A DNA stretch of 64,000 bases, taken from positions 57,866,203 to 57,930,202 of the forward strand of contig CM060187.1 in NCBI GenBank assembly GCA_030549335.1, in the 5' to 3' direction. Every line of letters starts with the position of its first letter. Positions within the stretch are counted from its first letter, which is position 1. The stretch comes from Pontederia crassipes. Lineage: Eukaryota > Streptophyta > Magnoliopsida > Commelinales > Pontederiaceae. Below are positions 25,001 through 36,949 of this stretch, one piece after another. The translations under genes were made by a program, and so were the position numbers. Under the pieces are notes generated by a model that ran no database searches, had not been told where the DNA came from, and saw only the letters and a list, made by a program, of their open reading frames with translations.

Positions 25001-26513
25001 TGTAACACCTCAGAATTTTATTAGGGGTAATTTGGTCTTTGGACCAAACCATGTTTACCTCTTTTTTTCACCTGAACTCTTGATGGCTAAGGCTTAAGGA
25101 AGAAAAATCTAAAGAACATAAAAGAAGAAGAGGAAGACGGAGACGAAGGAAAAAGAGAAGGATCTAAGAATTAAGATATGTAAAGAAGATTCAACTCATC
25201 TTTCCTCTCTCAATGATTGTCATGTATTCAATTGACAACTTGATGACTCTTGTCATCAAAATGGATTGTGATTGAGGGCTGCATGATTCTAAGATATATA
25301 TGATTAGATCCATTATTAATCTGTGTTTTGTGATCTAGTTTGATATTGAGAATTCTAAAGAAAAATCCTAGAAATTGGATGTTTATGATTTAATGTTGTT
25401 TAAACACCTCTAGAAACATGTGCTTATGCTTATGAATCATGCCCTAATTATATTCCTAATGATATGCATGTTTTTCCATTCAATTTGATGTAAAAATATG
25501 AATTTTTTAGTTGGATGTCGAGACTTTCGGATGTCGGCACGGTCGTGCCGACCTCCAGAACGGTTGTGACCAAGCGGCTAAAAGTCGGGGCAAAGGCCAA
25601 GGTGTTGACACACTCGTTACATATATTGTCATGACCATAACAATGTCGTGGCATGATTGTGACCTCTGGTCCCGATCATGAGCGAAGAGAATGCAGGAAT
25701 GAGTCCAAATTTGAACTCGTACATGGTCATATTCTATGATAGCACGATCATGAAAATGACCCGACACGATTGTGACACCCCTGTCACGATCGTGTCCCAT
25801 ACTTAAAAGAAAAAGAGCAGGGTCACGATCACGGGCGGGGTTACGATCATAGGCGTGATCACTCTGTCACAATCGTGACCGACTGATAAATACTCATATA
25901 TTATTTTAGTGTTATTTTCAAGGTATTTATACTATGTATTGGTGTTTGATGTTTGTACATGAATATAGACTTACGAAATGCATGCACAGTCATAACTATG
26001 TTAAAATTTGAAGATTGAACGGCATAATAATTAATTGTTATTTGAAAATAATGTACACAATTATGGATGATCGTTACATGTACCCTCAATGATCCTTATC
26101 GGATTGTTAGAAAATAATCGTTTACACCTCGGTGTACACTACAAGAAAAGTGAGTTTTAACGACCATCCTTTAATGACAAGTAAAAAGAATGGTTGTTGA
26201 TAATGATCAATAATGGCCAGAAAAATAGATCTTCGCCAATGAAAGGATTATCAACGACGAGCAGAAATTCTCGTCGACAAAAAAGTAAATCTGGTCGTTA
26301 AAAGTTGAAAAGAATGGCCACTTATTAAAATGGCCGCTAATATTAAATCATTTGGCGGGTGGCCCAAATTGGCTTCCCCCTCACAAAGTCTTCATATAAT
26401 AAATATAAATCCACACCGTTAATCAAATATCAATCATATCCTCTAAAAAAAATCCCAGCTGTGTGATTCATTAAAAGAGAAATTAAGCCCTAAATTGTGA
26501 CATTATCTTCCTC

Positions 26514-26775
26514 TCCAGGTGCCTCCCTTCCTCTCTAGGTGCGGCTCCATCTCTCCAGGTGCCTGCTCATCTTTTCCTTCCTGCAAGTGTGGCTCCATCT
26601 TGCTCATCTTTTCCTTCCCGCAGGTGTGGCTCCATCTCTCCAGGTGCCTGCTCATCTTTTCCTTCCTGCAGGTGCGGCTCCACTCCATCTCTGCTCATCT
26701 TTTCCACTCCAGGTGCGGCTCCGTCTCTCCCTTTCCTCTTCAGGTGCGGCTCCATCTCTCCCTTCCTGTCCAAGT
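26514..26775. repeat. Minisatellite within the CACTA element
   Basis: About five imperfect copies of a unit built from GGTGCGGCTCCATCTCTCC and GCTCATCTTTTCCTTCC alternate here. The array keeps several frames open on both strands, but the translations are low-complexity repeats, not recognisable proteins. Confidence 0.85.
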
Positions 26776-27906
26776 GCCCTAAATTTGTTGCCCTAAATTT
26801 GGAATCTCTTGAAACACGAGTAGAGGGATGAATCACACCTTTGTTAGCTACCCCAATGATCTTTGAATTTGAATGATGTTCGGAATAGATCGATGTCCAT
26901 GTAACATTAGTCTCTCTTCAAAATGCTCCTAAGGTTCATGGAGTGCATATTCCAGAACAAGAATCTGCACAAGTAATGAATCAGAATCAAATTCAAGTTC
27001 AAAGAAAAAAGGCAAACACCCAAACATAATTTTTTCGCCTTTGCTAATGCTCAGATAATGAGAGATGGATGCAGCTGAATGCTTTGGGACATCATGAAAA
27101 ATCCTTGTAGTTGATGTCGTTCTTCTGTTCCCTTCCTTTATCAAGTTCTTGTGTTCCCTAACAAAAAAGCTCTTCTAATCATGTGTCTCACCGGTCACCG
27201 CCATCTCCATTCACAACTCTTGTTGCCACATCTAGTTTCACTTCTTGTATATAGTGGATAGAAGATGAATAACAACATCTACATCCTTTTCAATTATAAG
27301 ATCAAGAGAAATTCTCAATCGAATACCTAGATACTGAAATACTTGCCATCCAATTTTAAATATTTTATGATATCTTAAGGTTACCAGCCACATCAGATGA
27401 ACTTTTTTCCCTCGGTATAAACTATTAGCTTCATGAAAAATCTTTTCTCCTCTCCACGTTGTTGTGTCTCATCTATTCTGCTGCTGCCTCACTCTCTCAT
27501 TTGTACCTCTAGGAACTCTATCGTGGTGTCTCTGCTGCTGCCTCACTCTCATTTGTACCTCCAGGAACTTTATCTCTGGTGAAGTGTCATTGGTCCCCTT
27601 TCTTATGCAATATCAGGTGCACACTCCCCTTTCTATCTCTGTTGGAATTCAGTGAAAGATATGATCCATGAAACCTTCGGATGCATTGTACATGACTGTG
27701 GATGAGGTTAGATCTTGTGATCTTTGTTTATCCACATGTACTTGCCATTAAGGTCTGCTTCATTTTAAGCAGAGATTTGCACAGCAACCTTTAGCCCTCA
27801 CGAAAAATGTACCTGCCAGTGAAGTCTGCTTCATTTTAAGCGATGCTTTGGACATCAAAATAGAAGTCATGTTGTTGAATTTGGCGGCAAGATAAAGGCT
27901 AAGGAT

Positions 27907-28317
27907 TTGAGGGGAACTACTACTTCAAAAAGTGCATTGTTGAATAAATTACATACTGCAGAAGAGGAAAACAAGTGCTTAAAGGACCGATTAAGCTCTA
28001 TGGTGGAACAATTGCAACAAGTGATGCAACATTGTTTTGGTGAACAATCCAATAGTCAGCCTCAAACAGCCCCACGGTCAAATGAAGAAGTGTCTAATTT
28101 AGTTCTAGTATGTTCTCTTACTATTTTCATTTTGTTAGTTGATTTTTTCTTACCATCAACATTGATTAATCTCATTATCAACATATTTGGAATGATTAAT
28201 CTTAAAATGAGTCTCCTACATAGAAATGCATGCTTATGGACATGGACTTATGATGAAGGTGTGGGGAGAATAGATTTTTATTTCAGGGAGGATGATTATT
28301 CCAAATATTTGAAATGA
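27907..28317 (+). pseudogene. Coiled-coil remnant of a CACTA-encoded protein
   Basis: This open frame has an N-terminal stretch with heptad-like spacing (LLNKLHTAEEENKCLKDRL followed by MVEQLQQVMQ). Such a coiled coil is often seen near the C-terminus of plant transposase-24/En-Spm-associated proteins. The downstream half becomes hydrophobic and unlike any domain I know, probably because the frame runs into intron or non-coding DNA. The similarity is from memory and cannot be verified here. It may be the last exon of a decayed transposon gene and is unlikely to be expressed as shown. Confidence 0.35.
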
Positions 28318-30429
28318 TTTCACTACAACCCATATATGTTTCATCTTCTAAACTCGTCAAATGAAGTTGCTTATATCATACAGCAACTTACATATCTTTA
28401 GTATAGTTATCATCGTTCAAACAATTAGGCTAAAACAACCCTTTGTACAATTGGATCTTTAACTATTTTCATAATGTTTCTTTCTATTAATTTGTACTTG
28501 AATCTTAAACTTACTATATTTCTACTCCTACGAGAAAAACATATTGAAATGGCAAAATATGTCTAAGCATACTGAGATGCCACAACAAGTTATATTCCAG
28601 TTCTTTAATTGTGTTTTTTTTTTCTACATTGTCTTATTAATTGTGTTATTGTAGGTTTTGTTCTAATAGGATATTTTTTACATCTTATGCAAGTGAGTCT
28701 TAACTATGCTATAATTATTAATTATGTTGATCTTTAATATTTTCTAATCATTTGTATTCCAATTTCACATATTTTGAAGATATGATACATTAAAGATCAT
28801 GTTGGCATCCTTTTGAAGACAATGATGCTAGTTTTGCATAGTTTTTTTGGATGATAAGAATATATATGTTGTACTTGTACTTATAAATGTCATGACTAAA
28901 TGTTGGTGGATGATATGAAACTTAACGTACCAACATGCATGGCTGGATGTTGGAAGATTTGAATATTGTCTTATATATGCAGCATCATTTTCTCCATTTT
29001 ATTATCATTACATTGTGACTACTCTTAATTTTCTAGTGCCAAATGAAGTTCAATTAGTGTGATTGAAATTTATCTATTTTAATGTCTGAATTCAAAAAAA
29101 TGAATATATCAATTTGCTATTGTGTTTTATCGACCATCTAAGTGGTCATTAAAGATATTTGGAGGGCAATTATTTTTTTTTGTCAATAAATTCATTTTAA
29201 CGACCGGAATGTTGGCCATTGAAAAGGGCACAAAATCATTATTAACGTCAAGAAAGTTGGCCATTAATAATCACATTTAACGTCGAAGTGAGTGGTCGTT
29301 TTAAATATCGAGTGAGAAGGCGCCAATCGTGATTAACGATGACCAATATGGTCGCTAATCACTAATTTTAGCGACCAGCCTTTTGCTCATCGTTAATGCT
29401 TTTAACGACAGGATTTTTTTCTCCGTCGTTATTGATTTTTAGTGGCGGAGCCTATAATGGCAACTCACGACCAGAATTTGTCGTCGTTAAAGAAAAATAA
29501 CGACCATTTTCCTACTTATAACGGCCAATTTTCCCTTCATTAAAAGCTAGTTTTCTTGTAGTGGTATATATTTCCTTCAGGAATAATCGTTCTCACATTG
29601 GCGACGCTGTTTGTATTCCTAATCGTCTTTGGACGAAGGAAGTATTATCTCTAAGGCTTAGCTAGCCTATTGTGAAGGCAATGACATAAATCCCAACTGT
29701 CGGAAGATATAAGATTGTAAGGGCTTCATAGATTGATGCTTACGAAAGTAGAGTTCGAAAGGGTTTTGAAGCAACCCTAAGAAAGTTAATGAAGCAATTG
29801 TTAAGTTAAGTGCAAGTCACATATATGTCCATGGTGATTGATGATTGTTAATGAATGTTCACATACTTCATATATGATGATGCTTGATTACATAACTTAT
29901 CATGCTATTATGTTGTTTGCATAATGATAAATTACTATGGTTGATTGACATGTAAAATCATATGTTAAGTACATGACATGCATATTTCTTTTTTCTCATA
30001 TATGAAATTGAATATGAAAAACATATAGTATCATGTTTAGGATACATCGCATTATATGGTCTTTACGTACTTTAATTGAGAAATTCTAAATCCATACATG
30101 TAAATAATATATGAATGAAAGACGACTCAACTCATTTTGCACAATGATCTAGTCTCAATGTTATGGAGTTTATTAGACTATTAGTTTTATAGGCATTTTT
30201 GAATAATAAAGGTTAGCTATGGTTAACATTCTATGACACTAATTTTAAATGTTTTATGAAGTTTTTTCGCTGAATTTGAAAAGATTATTTTATTCTATTT
30301 TATTAATTTAAGTTTTTTGCTGCTTTAGTGATAAATTATTTTATTATGATTATGTGATGACGAACATACTAACACAATTGAATATCCTAATTGCCTTCGA
30401 CTTTTATGATGAATTTTCAGAGTGTTACA

Positions 30430-33400
30430 GAACCAACTAGATTAAATGATGATTCATCTAATTCCAATTGTCAAACATAACCTTAATGTTTTTCATGTGT
30501 CACATGGCTGCCTGCAATTCAAAAAGAAGACAAATAGAAAAGAACACCCATGCAACATTCAAACTCTATCCACCCAGTGCCCATAAGTTGTTTAAAAAAT
30601 AAATAACTATGTATTATTTTTAATAAACATATAACATTTTAGTTGAGCTTAATGTCAATATATTAATTTGAAAACTTGTTATTCCAAATTAAGAAGACCT
30701 TTTGTTATAAATTCATAAAATATGAGACTGATTTATTATAAAATAAAGTTTGGAACTTAAAATGGGATAGAACGAAAGTTGGAGGATTAATGATGAAAAT
30801 TAATCTTCCTTTTAATGTCTCATCAACTATAACTTTTTCTCACATAAAAAAAGTTATAAACTTATAAATGTTAGTTAATGAATTTATCCCAAACTTAGAT
30901 CGGATGGGTAAAATATTATTAATAATAACTTTTATAATTATGAAGTATTATTGTCATCTTAATATTTTTTTATATTTGTCTTACATTAAAGAAATGAGGA
31001 TAAATTTGATATTTTTTAATTATTAAAAATAAGCTAATAGAATTTTGAATGAAACATAATAGAAAAACCAGAGTAAAATATGGATAAATTTATACATTCA
31101 ATTTTTCAAAATTATAATTTAGAGTGATTAAACAAATATAGTTGAGTGGTACTAAAAAGGTAGGCCCTTAGTTAGATTTATTTTTTTCTTATTGGTGTCT
31201 TCTAACTGATTTAGTTGACTCCGAGAACAAAAAAAAAAAACAATTTGACAACTAGAAGTGGACATGTTATCTCTAATATTTAACTATGTTATCTCTCACG
31301 AGAAACATCTAAAATTGAGTGCATCATCATATTTGTCACCAAAACACAAAAATATCATCTCATCACACAATTTGATTCACAAAGTGAAGAAGAACGATGT
31401 GGAACACAAATAATTAACTACGAACTCCTGAATGACTCCAATACCCCTATCTAGCCGAGCTAATTACTTACATATGCATGTGAAATTAAATTTCATTGTA
31501 CATATATTGCTAACCATTTGACCAAATTGTTTAATGAATAACATAAAAATACTACAAGTCCATTTGGGTGTGTTATAATGCAACTTAGATCACGAAATTA
31601 AAATAATTAAGCTTTTTAACATCCTCTTATTTATAACTTTGTTCGCATCCAATTCTAAACTATAAATTTCTAAGTTTTAGATACTTTATGATATATATAT
31701 CAAATTTATCTTTACTCTTTTAATATAACAAAAAATTATAAATAAAATAAAATTTTACCATAGGTAGATATTGCATAAAATATGATAATTAGATAATATT
31801 TTTTAACCATACTGATTATTTTTATTTTAAAATATTTTCATTTTAATAAGGAAGTATGGGAAAAACTATATTTTAATATTATTGAAAAATAAAAAATGAA
31901 AGGATCAAAGTGTCAAATTTGGACAAGTTCGGTGATTAAAAATTAAGAATTTATAGTTTAAGTTTTTTTAAAAAAAATGTAGTTAATGGGAGATTAAAAA
32001 ATAACATTTTTAAAAAAGAAGTTAGCCCTCATTTCGATTTTAAAATCTTGTGATTTTATAATCTTACTACTCTTAATCGATCTCAATTTTGTTTTGATAA
32101 TCTTATGTTCAAGATCATAATATAAAATTAATTTGGGTCAAATGATCTAACGATTTTATCTGATCATATACAGTATCATATGATTAATATAACTTTAAAT
32201 GTTAATAAAAATATATTTATGACAGTAATAATTATTTTAGATGAAATTTTCAATGTATTTTGGATTAACAATATATATTTAATTAAGACCTTTCATCTAT
32301 TCTTATGATTTTTCTCGGATCTCATGTAAGATTTGATCTTTGACTATGTCTCCACGGATCCATCGGCAACATGAGTCAAAGTGGTACACGAGTTTTAACC
32401 GGACTGGGTTGATTTTAAATCACTTATCTAAAGTGTTAAGGAGAATTTTCTTAAAAGTAATCTTTCTATATTATTGGTAATTTGAAATTAAATTATTTGG
32501 ATCCATCACATTATTTTATTTTAATTTATAGATAATCTAGATTGTCTAACAATGCAGATTATTTGTGAAGTGACAATCTACATCGACCAGGAAGAGAATG
32601 TCCATCCGGATTACTATCCAAATAATAATTTTTTTTTTATTTTTTTTCGTTCATGCCCTTTTCAATCTTAAACAAATAAAATATAAAAAATTATATAACA
32701 ATAACAAATAATATTATTATCATCATAATTAATACTATAAAATTGCATATTATTATTTTAAATATTATATACATTACCATTATTTTTATTTTAAAAAGAT
32801 ATGAATTATTTGTAATTATATTTATTTAATTTATTAATTTTATTTGAGTTTTTAGCTGAATTATATAATATTTAACTTAATATTAGTGATAAAGGATATT
32901 TTAGTAAAAATTATATAATTTCATTTAAATTGTTAAAAATATTACTTGTACATAGTAAATAATGTAATATATTAGTAATTTAATTAGTGACAATTTTTCT
33001 GATAAACAATGTAGATTGTTAGCTAATTTGAAAATATAATACAGTAAATGTTCCTGAATACTTATTCCATTGCTTGGTAATTATATTTTTATAATTATTA
33101 TCAAACACTCAAATTGATATCGTTTGAGCTGATTGCGAGTAAAATTCTGGTCAAATGATATCGTTTGAGCTTATCAAATGAAAAGAATTCACCGAAAAAA
33201 AAGTTCATGAAAAGAATTTAAAAAAAAACAAGGGGAAAGAGAGAGGATCTAACGGTGCGCTACTTAGTTGGATTATTGTCTATTGTCTCAAACTTGTAAG
33301 ACATCTCCACCTCTACTCAAAATTTCATGAAACTTGAAAGAAAAAACCTCCATCTACATTTAGAAACATCTACAAGAACTTTGCGTCACGTAAGCGAAGT
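30430..33400. other. AT-rich intergenic region
   Basis: Nearly 3 kb of AT-rich sequence, with homopolymer runs and TAAAAT/ATTTTA words. No open frame of useful length, RNA gene or paired repeat was identified. Confidence 0.6.
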
Positions 33401-34850
33401 TTGCTGGGAATCTCAGACAGTGTAGTCGTACTCTGGATGATTATATGAGGCAGCAATTCGTGGAGTAGAAGTCAAATTCACTCCATGTACTGATAGAATC
33501 CCTGCAACTTTTGCACTCGGAGAGGGGAAGAGAAAGAGAGCACAATAATCTTCACTGCATGTGTGCTTTTAGGTCTGCAATCATTCATGAAATTATCCAC
33601 ACCGAGAGCAATGCATACACATAAATCTTCTGTTCCTTTCATATGTGAAGCCATGAAGCAATTTGTGTCGGACTTGGCGTACAGAAATGGACGATTAATT
33701 GAGAGTGGAACAGCCAAAGGGGCCACTTGATAGAGAACTTTCAGAGCATCACCGGAGCTATTTTTTCTCTTTTTTTTTCTGTTTTCCAGATTTCATAGCA
33801 ATATCAGGATTTCAAACTGCTGGTAAAATAGTTATTTAGAACAGTGGATCGGTGGCACATCTCATTAGATCACATGAACAGTATGGACCATTAGATCACA
33901 TAAAGCTCCTTTTACTTGCTCCATAGTCCACACAATGTAGGATTACAGACTTTTTTTTTTGTATGTATGCATATTTGGTGGATGATGCACAGGATTACAG
34001 ACTTAATCATTGAAATAAAACACTATTACTGATCATTAGATTCCTTTGTACTTTTTTTTAAAAAAAATTTCTTTCTGTTGTTTTTTGCAGATGGAATGCA
34101 TCTGTCTTTTGCACTGCACCATCCACTGTGCGTGCAGACTGCAGAATTGCATCTTCTACGATGGCTGACAAGAACACTTTTTTCTCCATTGTTGTAGCCC
34201 TGCAGGGGATTAGATAACTGGGTCCACGGCCTTGTGCTTGCGCCACTCCAATAATTCAAACCTACATGAACTAATTGTGAGGCCCCGCTCGATTCCATCC
34301 CTTTCTTTGCCTTGTCTTTTTGATCGACGAGATGGTAGAAAACTGTGCCCTGATACCTTTCAGAGCCCCTTTACAAGGACAAATGCATCGTGGTAGTGGC
34401 CCCCCGATCGCTCCTGTCCGCTCCTTACAGAAAGATCATGGAGATAAAAGAACCACCTCAAGATTTGCATCACTACTAAAAAGAAAAAAAAAATTCTATG
34501 AATACGTTCTTTTGTCGATCACCACATTTGCTTAATTTATCAGTCTTTAATTGAATGATTGCACTGCATACAGAGTCCTGCAGCAGAATACCTTTTTGTA
34601 CATGAACTGATACCATGGACACGGATTAAAACCAGAATTAAGAATACTGATTTGACTACGATAAGCTCTTTTTCTTTTTTGCCAAAAGAGTTTTTTTTTT
34701 ACTTGCAAACCCCCTTTGCTTATCTGAAATGGAATCAGAAGGACCACTCGCATCGACTTTTTGAAAAGTTCAACAGTAAGATTGCCTAGTTGCATTAAAC
34801 AATACGCGTGGAGAGTCGTTGCAGCCTCCTTCGTCCTGCGTCCGGGAGCG
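33401..34850. other. Upstream region of the plus-strand metallothionein, no gene recognised
   Basis: Base composition is more balanced here and short frames occur on the minus strand (33478-33726 and 34026-34298). Neither has a recognisable motif or exon structure. The last few hundred bases are likely the metallothionein promoter. Confidence 0.45.
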
Positions 34851-34852
34851 CC

Positions 34853-34860
34853 TATAAATA
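34853..34860 (+). promoter_or_regulatory. TATA box of the plus-strand metallothionein gene
   Basis: TATAAATA lies in GCGCCTATAAATAGGGG, 108 bp before the ATG at 34961. This is about the same spacing as in the paralogous gene on the minus strand. Confidence 0.75.
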
Positions 34861-34960
34861 GGGGTCGACCTCTTCGGCAACCAAAGCACGCAGGCAGAGC
34901 AAGAGCACTGTAAACTTCAGTACCCTTCCCTACGAATCAAATCCTTCCCTGAGCTTAAAA

Positions 34961-35038
34961 ATGTCTTGCTGCGGAGGAAACTGCGGATGCGGCTCTAGCT
35001 GCAAGTGCGGCAACGGATGCGGGGGGTAATTGATAGCT

Positions 35039-35099
<61 letters not shown>

Positions 35100-35559
35100 A
35101 TCTCTATCTCTCTCTCTCTGACGGAAATATCTGAAATTTCAGGTGCAACATGTACCCTGGTTTGAGCGCGGAAGGAAGCAACGCCACCACTGCAACCATC
35201 GTCACCTTCGGTGCTGAACGCCGCAATGGGTGGGTGCCTAAACTCTCTGATCATGCATTCTACGTATATATAATATATGTCATGGACTCATGAGCAAACA
35301 GATCGTTCCATGCATGGACACTGTCAGAAGTCAGAACGCATGCATACGAATTAGGATCAGATATGGATGCTTAACGTAAAATTCTTGGACAGCGTTCCTA
35401 TAAGTTATAAGATGGTTGATCTGAGATCACTCTTCGATGCATGCGTGCAGGGGCTTCGAAGGATTTGAGATGGCAGCGGGCGCCGAGGGCGGCGGCTGCA
35501 ACTGCAGCACCTGCAAGTGCACCACCAGCTGCAGCTGCTCTTGCTGCGGGTGCAACTGA
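34961..35559 (+). CDS. Type 2-like metallothionein with an expanded, 9-Cys C-terminus
   Basis: Exons are 34961-35025, 35143-35229 and 35451-35559. They have GT-AG introns and the same intron phases as the gene at 20378-21058, giving 86 residues. The N-terminus ([20 protein letters not shown], then GGC) keeps all eight type 2 cysteines. The spacer starts CNMYPG instead of CKMYPD. The C-terminal domain is unusual: [20 protein letters not shown] has nine cysteines instead of the family's six. Aligned to the paralogue, [14 protein letters not shown] matches [14 protein letters not shown] with the conserved Pro replaced by Cys, and an extra CNCST piece precedes it. The metal-binding role is inferred from the family. 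Start, splice sites and frame are all intact, and a TATA box and AATAAA are present, so it looks functional. Confidence 0.88.
35041..35119. repeat. (CT)n microsatellite in metallothionein intron 1
   Basis: About 40 CT units with a few CTAT interruptions lie about 15 bases after the exon 1 donor. The position and strand sense match the TC tract of the other metallothionein gene. Confidence 0.95.
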
Positions 35560-35700
35560 TGCGCTCCATCCGTCCCCTTCCTGCTTTGCCATGTTGAGCA
35601 GGAGGAGGGGGAGGAGTTGGTGTGTACTGTGTACTGATCACGTCCTACGTAATTATCTAATCTAATTCTGCGTTAGGGACGTGACTAATATTGTGTTATG

Positions 35701-35706
35701 AATAAA
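35701..35706 (+). terminator. Polyadenylation signal of the plus-strand metallothionein
   Basis: AATAAA lies 142 bp after the TGA, a normal 3' UTR distance for a plant gene. No other AATAAA lies closer. Confidence 0.55.
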
Positions 35707-36117
35707 GGGAGGGTTTGACTGGATTTATTGCAAAATCTGTAACACGTAAAGTTCTCCCTGTTTCCTCTCTGTTACTATGGATATGATATGTGTTCAAGTT
35801 TGAGGGCCTTTATTGTGATTGGATCGTTTCTAATATATATGCCTTTTCTGGATCCAAATATCTTCTACTATATTTATGTGCGCGCAGTGCAGTTCCTTCT
35901 TATAATATCTTAGTTTTATAATGAAATGTAAAAATTAAACTAATTTATGAATACAGATTAAGATTACATATAAATATGTGGAATTAAATAAAAAAAGTGT
36001 ACAATCAGATAAGAAAAGATAGAAAATAAATAAAAAAAACTGGTAGCATGATAGCATCAGTTACTTTTCAACAACTCCAATATATTCACAATTTTTCGGA
36101 CAGAAATATATTTCATG

Positions 36118-36949
36118 TTTTAAAAACCGGTTCGGACCTGCCAGCTCAATCGGTCCGACCGCGAATCGGTAAAAAAACCGATCCGGTTCATTAATAAAAT
36201 CGGAAATAATGAATAACTGGGTTGAACCGGTGAATCCGGTTGAATCCGATTTTTTTATGTTTTTTTAAAAGTTGTAATATATGGAAATAATTTATTAGGA
36301 GATATTCAAGTTTAAAGTTATCAAATTATTTTAAATGAAATTGGAAGGTTACGAAGTTTGAGGGAGAAAAAAAAGGAAGGAATATAAAATAAGAAAACAA
36401 AAGAAAAGATGGTAATTGGAGAGAATCAATAAAAATTGAAATATATTATTAAGAGAATAATAAAATATGGAAAGTATTTATTAAGGGATATGAATGTTTA
36501 AATAAGTTTATAAAATTGGAAAGAAGATTTAAAATTTAAAATAAGAAAAAAAAGAAAGATCTAAATAGAAACATAATATTAATCAAATTAAATAAAAAGA
36601 GATATATGTGGAAAGAAAATAAAATCTGGTAATAATATATTAGTAATAGATTTAAATTGAAGTTAAAGTTAGATTATTATATTAGTAATAATAAAAAAGA
36701 AAACTACTAAAATAAAAGAGAGCTAAAATTCGGTAATAATATATTAGTCAATAAATTTATATTGAAATTAAACTTATACAATTATATTAGTAATAATAAA
36801 AAGTAATCTATTATTTAAACTAACATTCTTTAATTATTTTTATAATAATTTATATATTAATTACTCTTAAAAATTATAAAGGTTCAATCAATTGACTCCC
36901 AATTAAATCGGTCGGCACGTTGATCCGATCTCTGATCCGATTTTTAAAA
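36118..36949. repeat. Degenerate element with imperfect inverted ends
   Basis: The left end reads TTTTAAAAACCGGTTCGGAC and contains CCGGTT/AATCCGGTT words. The right end reads inversely TTTTAAAAATCGGATCAGAG. The interior is AT-rich with no coding potential. The ends resemble terminal inverted repeats of a non-autonomous DNA transposon, but no target duplication was found. Its right half is part of the tandem array that follows. Confidence 0.4.

Larger units (their letters stand above)
26137..29563. mobile_element. CACTA (En/Spm) transposon, probably non-autonomous
   Basis: The element starts CACTACAAGAAAA and ends with the exact inverse, TTTTCTTGTAGTG, flanked by the 3-bp target duplication GTA (26134-26136 and 29564-29566). 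These are the diagnostic features of CACTA elements. Both ends carry sub-terminal repeats built on TTTAACGACCA/TGGTCGTTAAA words (26155-26345 and 29130-29545), the usual transposase-binding arrays. At 3.4 kb it is too short for a full TNPA/TNPD set. Only one short protein remnant is visible inside (27907-28317). Confidence 0.92.
25001..30429 (+). repeat. LTR-like sequence (solo?) interrupted by a CACTA element
   Basis: The left part starts TGTAACACCTCAG, a common beginning of plant gypsy LTRs. The right part ends AGTGTTACA at 30421-30429. Without the CACTA insertion (26137-29563) the sequence is about 2.0 kb, a plausible LTR length. No matching target duplication flanks it, and no coding region is attached, so identification as an old solo LTR is an inference. 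The part at 25540-25870 is rich in CACGATCGTG-like palindromes. Confidence 0.4.

Noticed and set aside
25540..25880. CRISPR-like array of CACGATCGTG repeats
   Set aside because: Repeats are short, variable palindromes without regular spacing, and the genome is a plant.
26503..26836. Cys/Ser-rich small protein in the CACTA element
   Set aside because: Open in several frames because of a minisatellite; no start context or domain.
33500..33600. Possible miR156-like precursor (GAAGAGAAAGAGAGCAC)
   Set aside because: The match to miR156 is partial and I could not find a complementary arm forming a proper hairpin.
33478..33726. Possible small gene on the minus strand
   Set aside because: No known motif, weak codon pattern and no splice or promoter context that sets it apart from chance.
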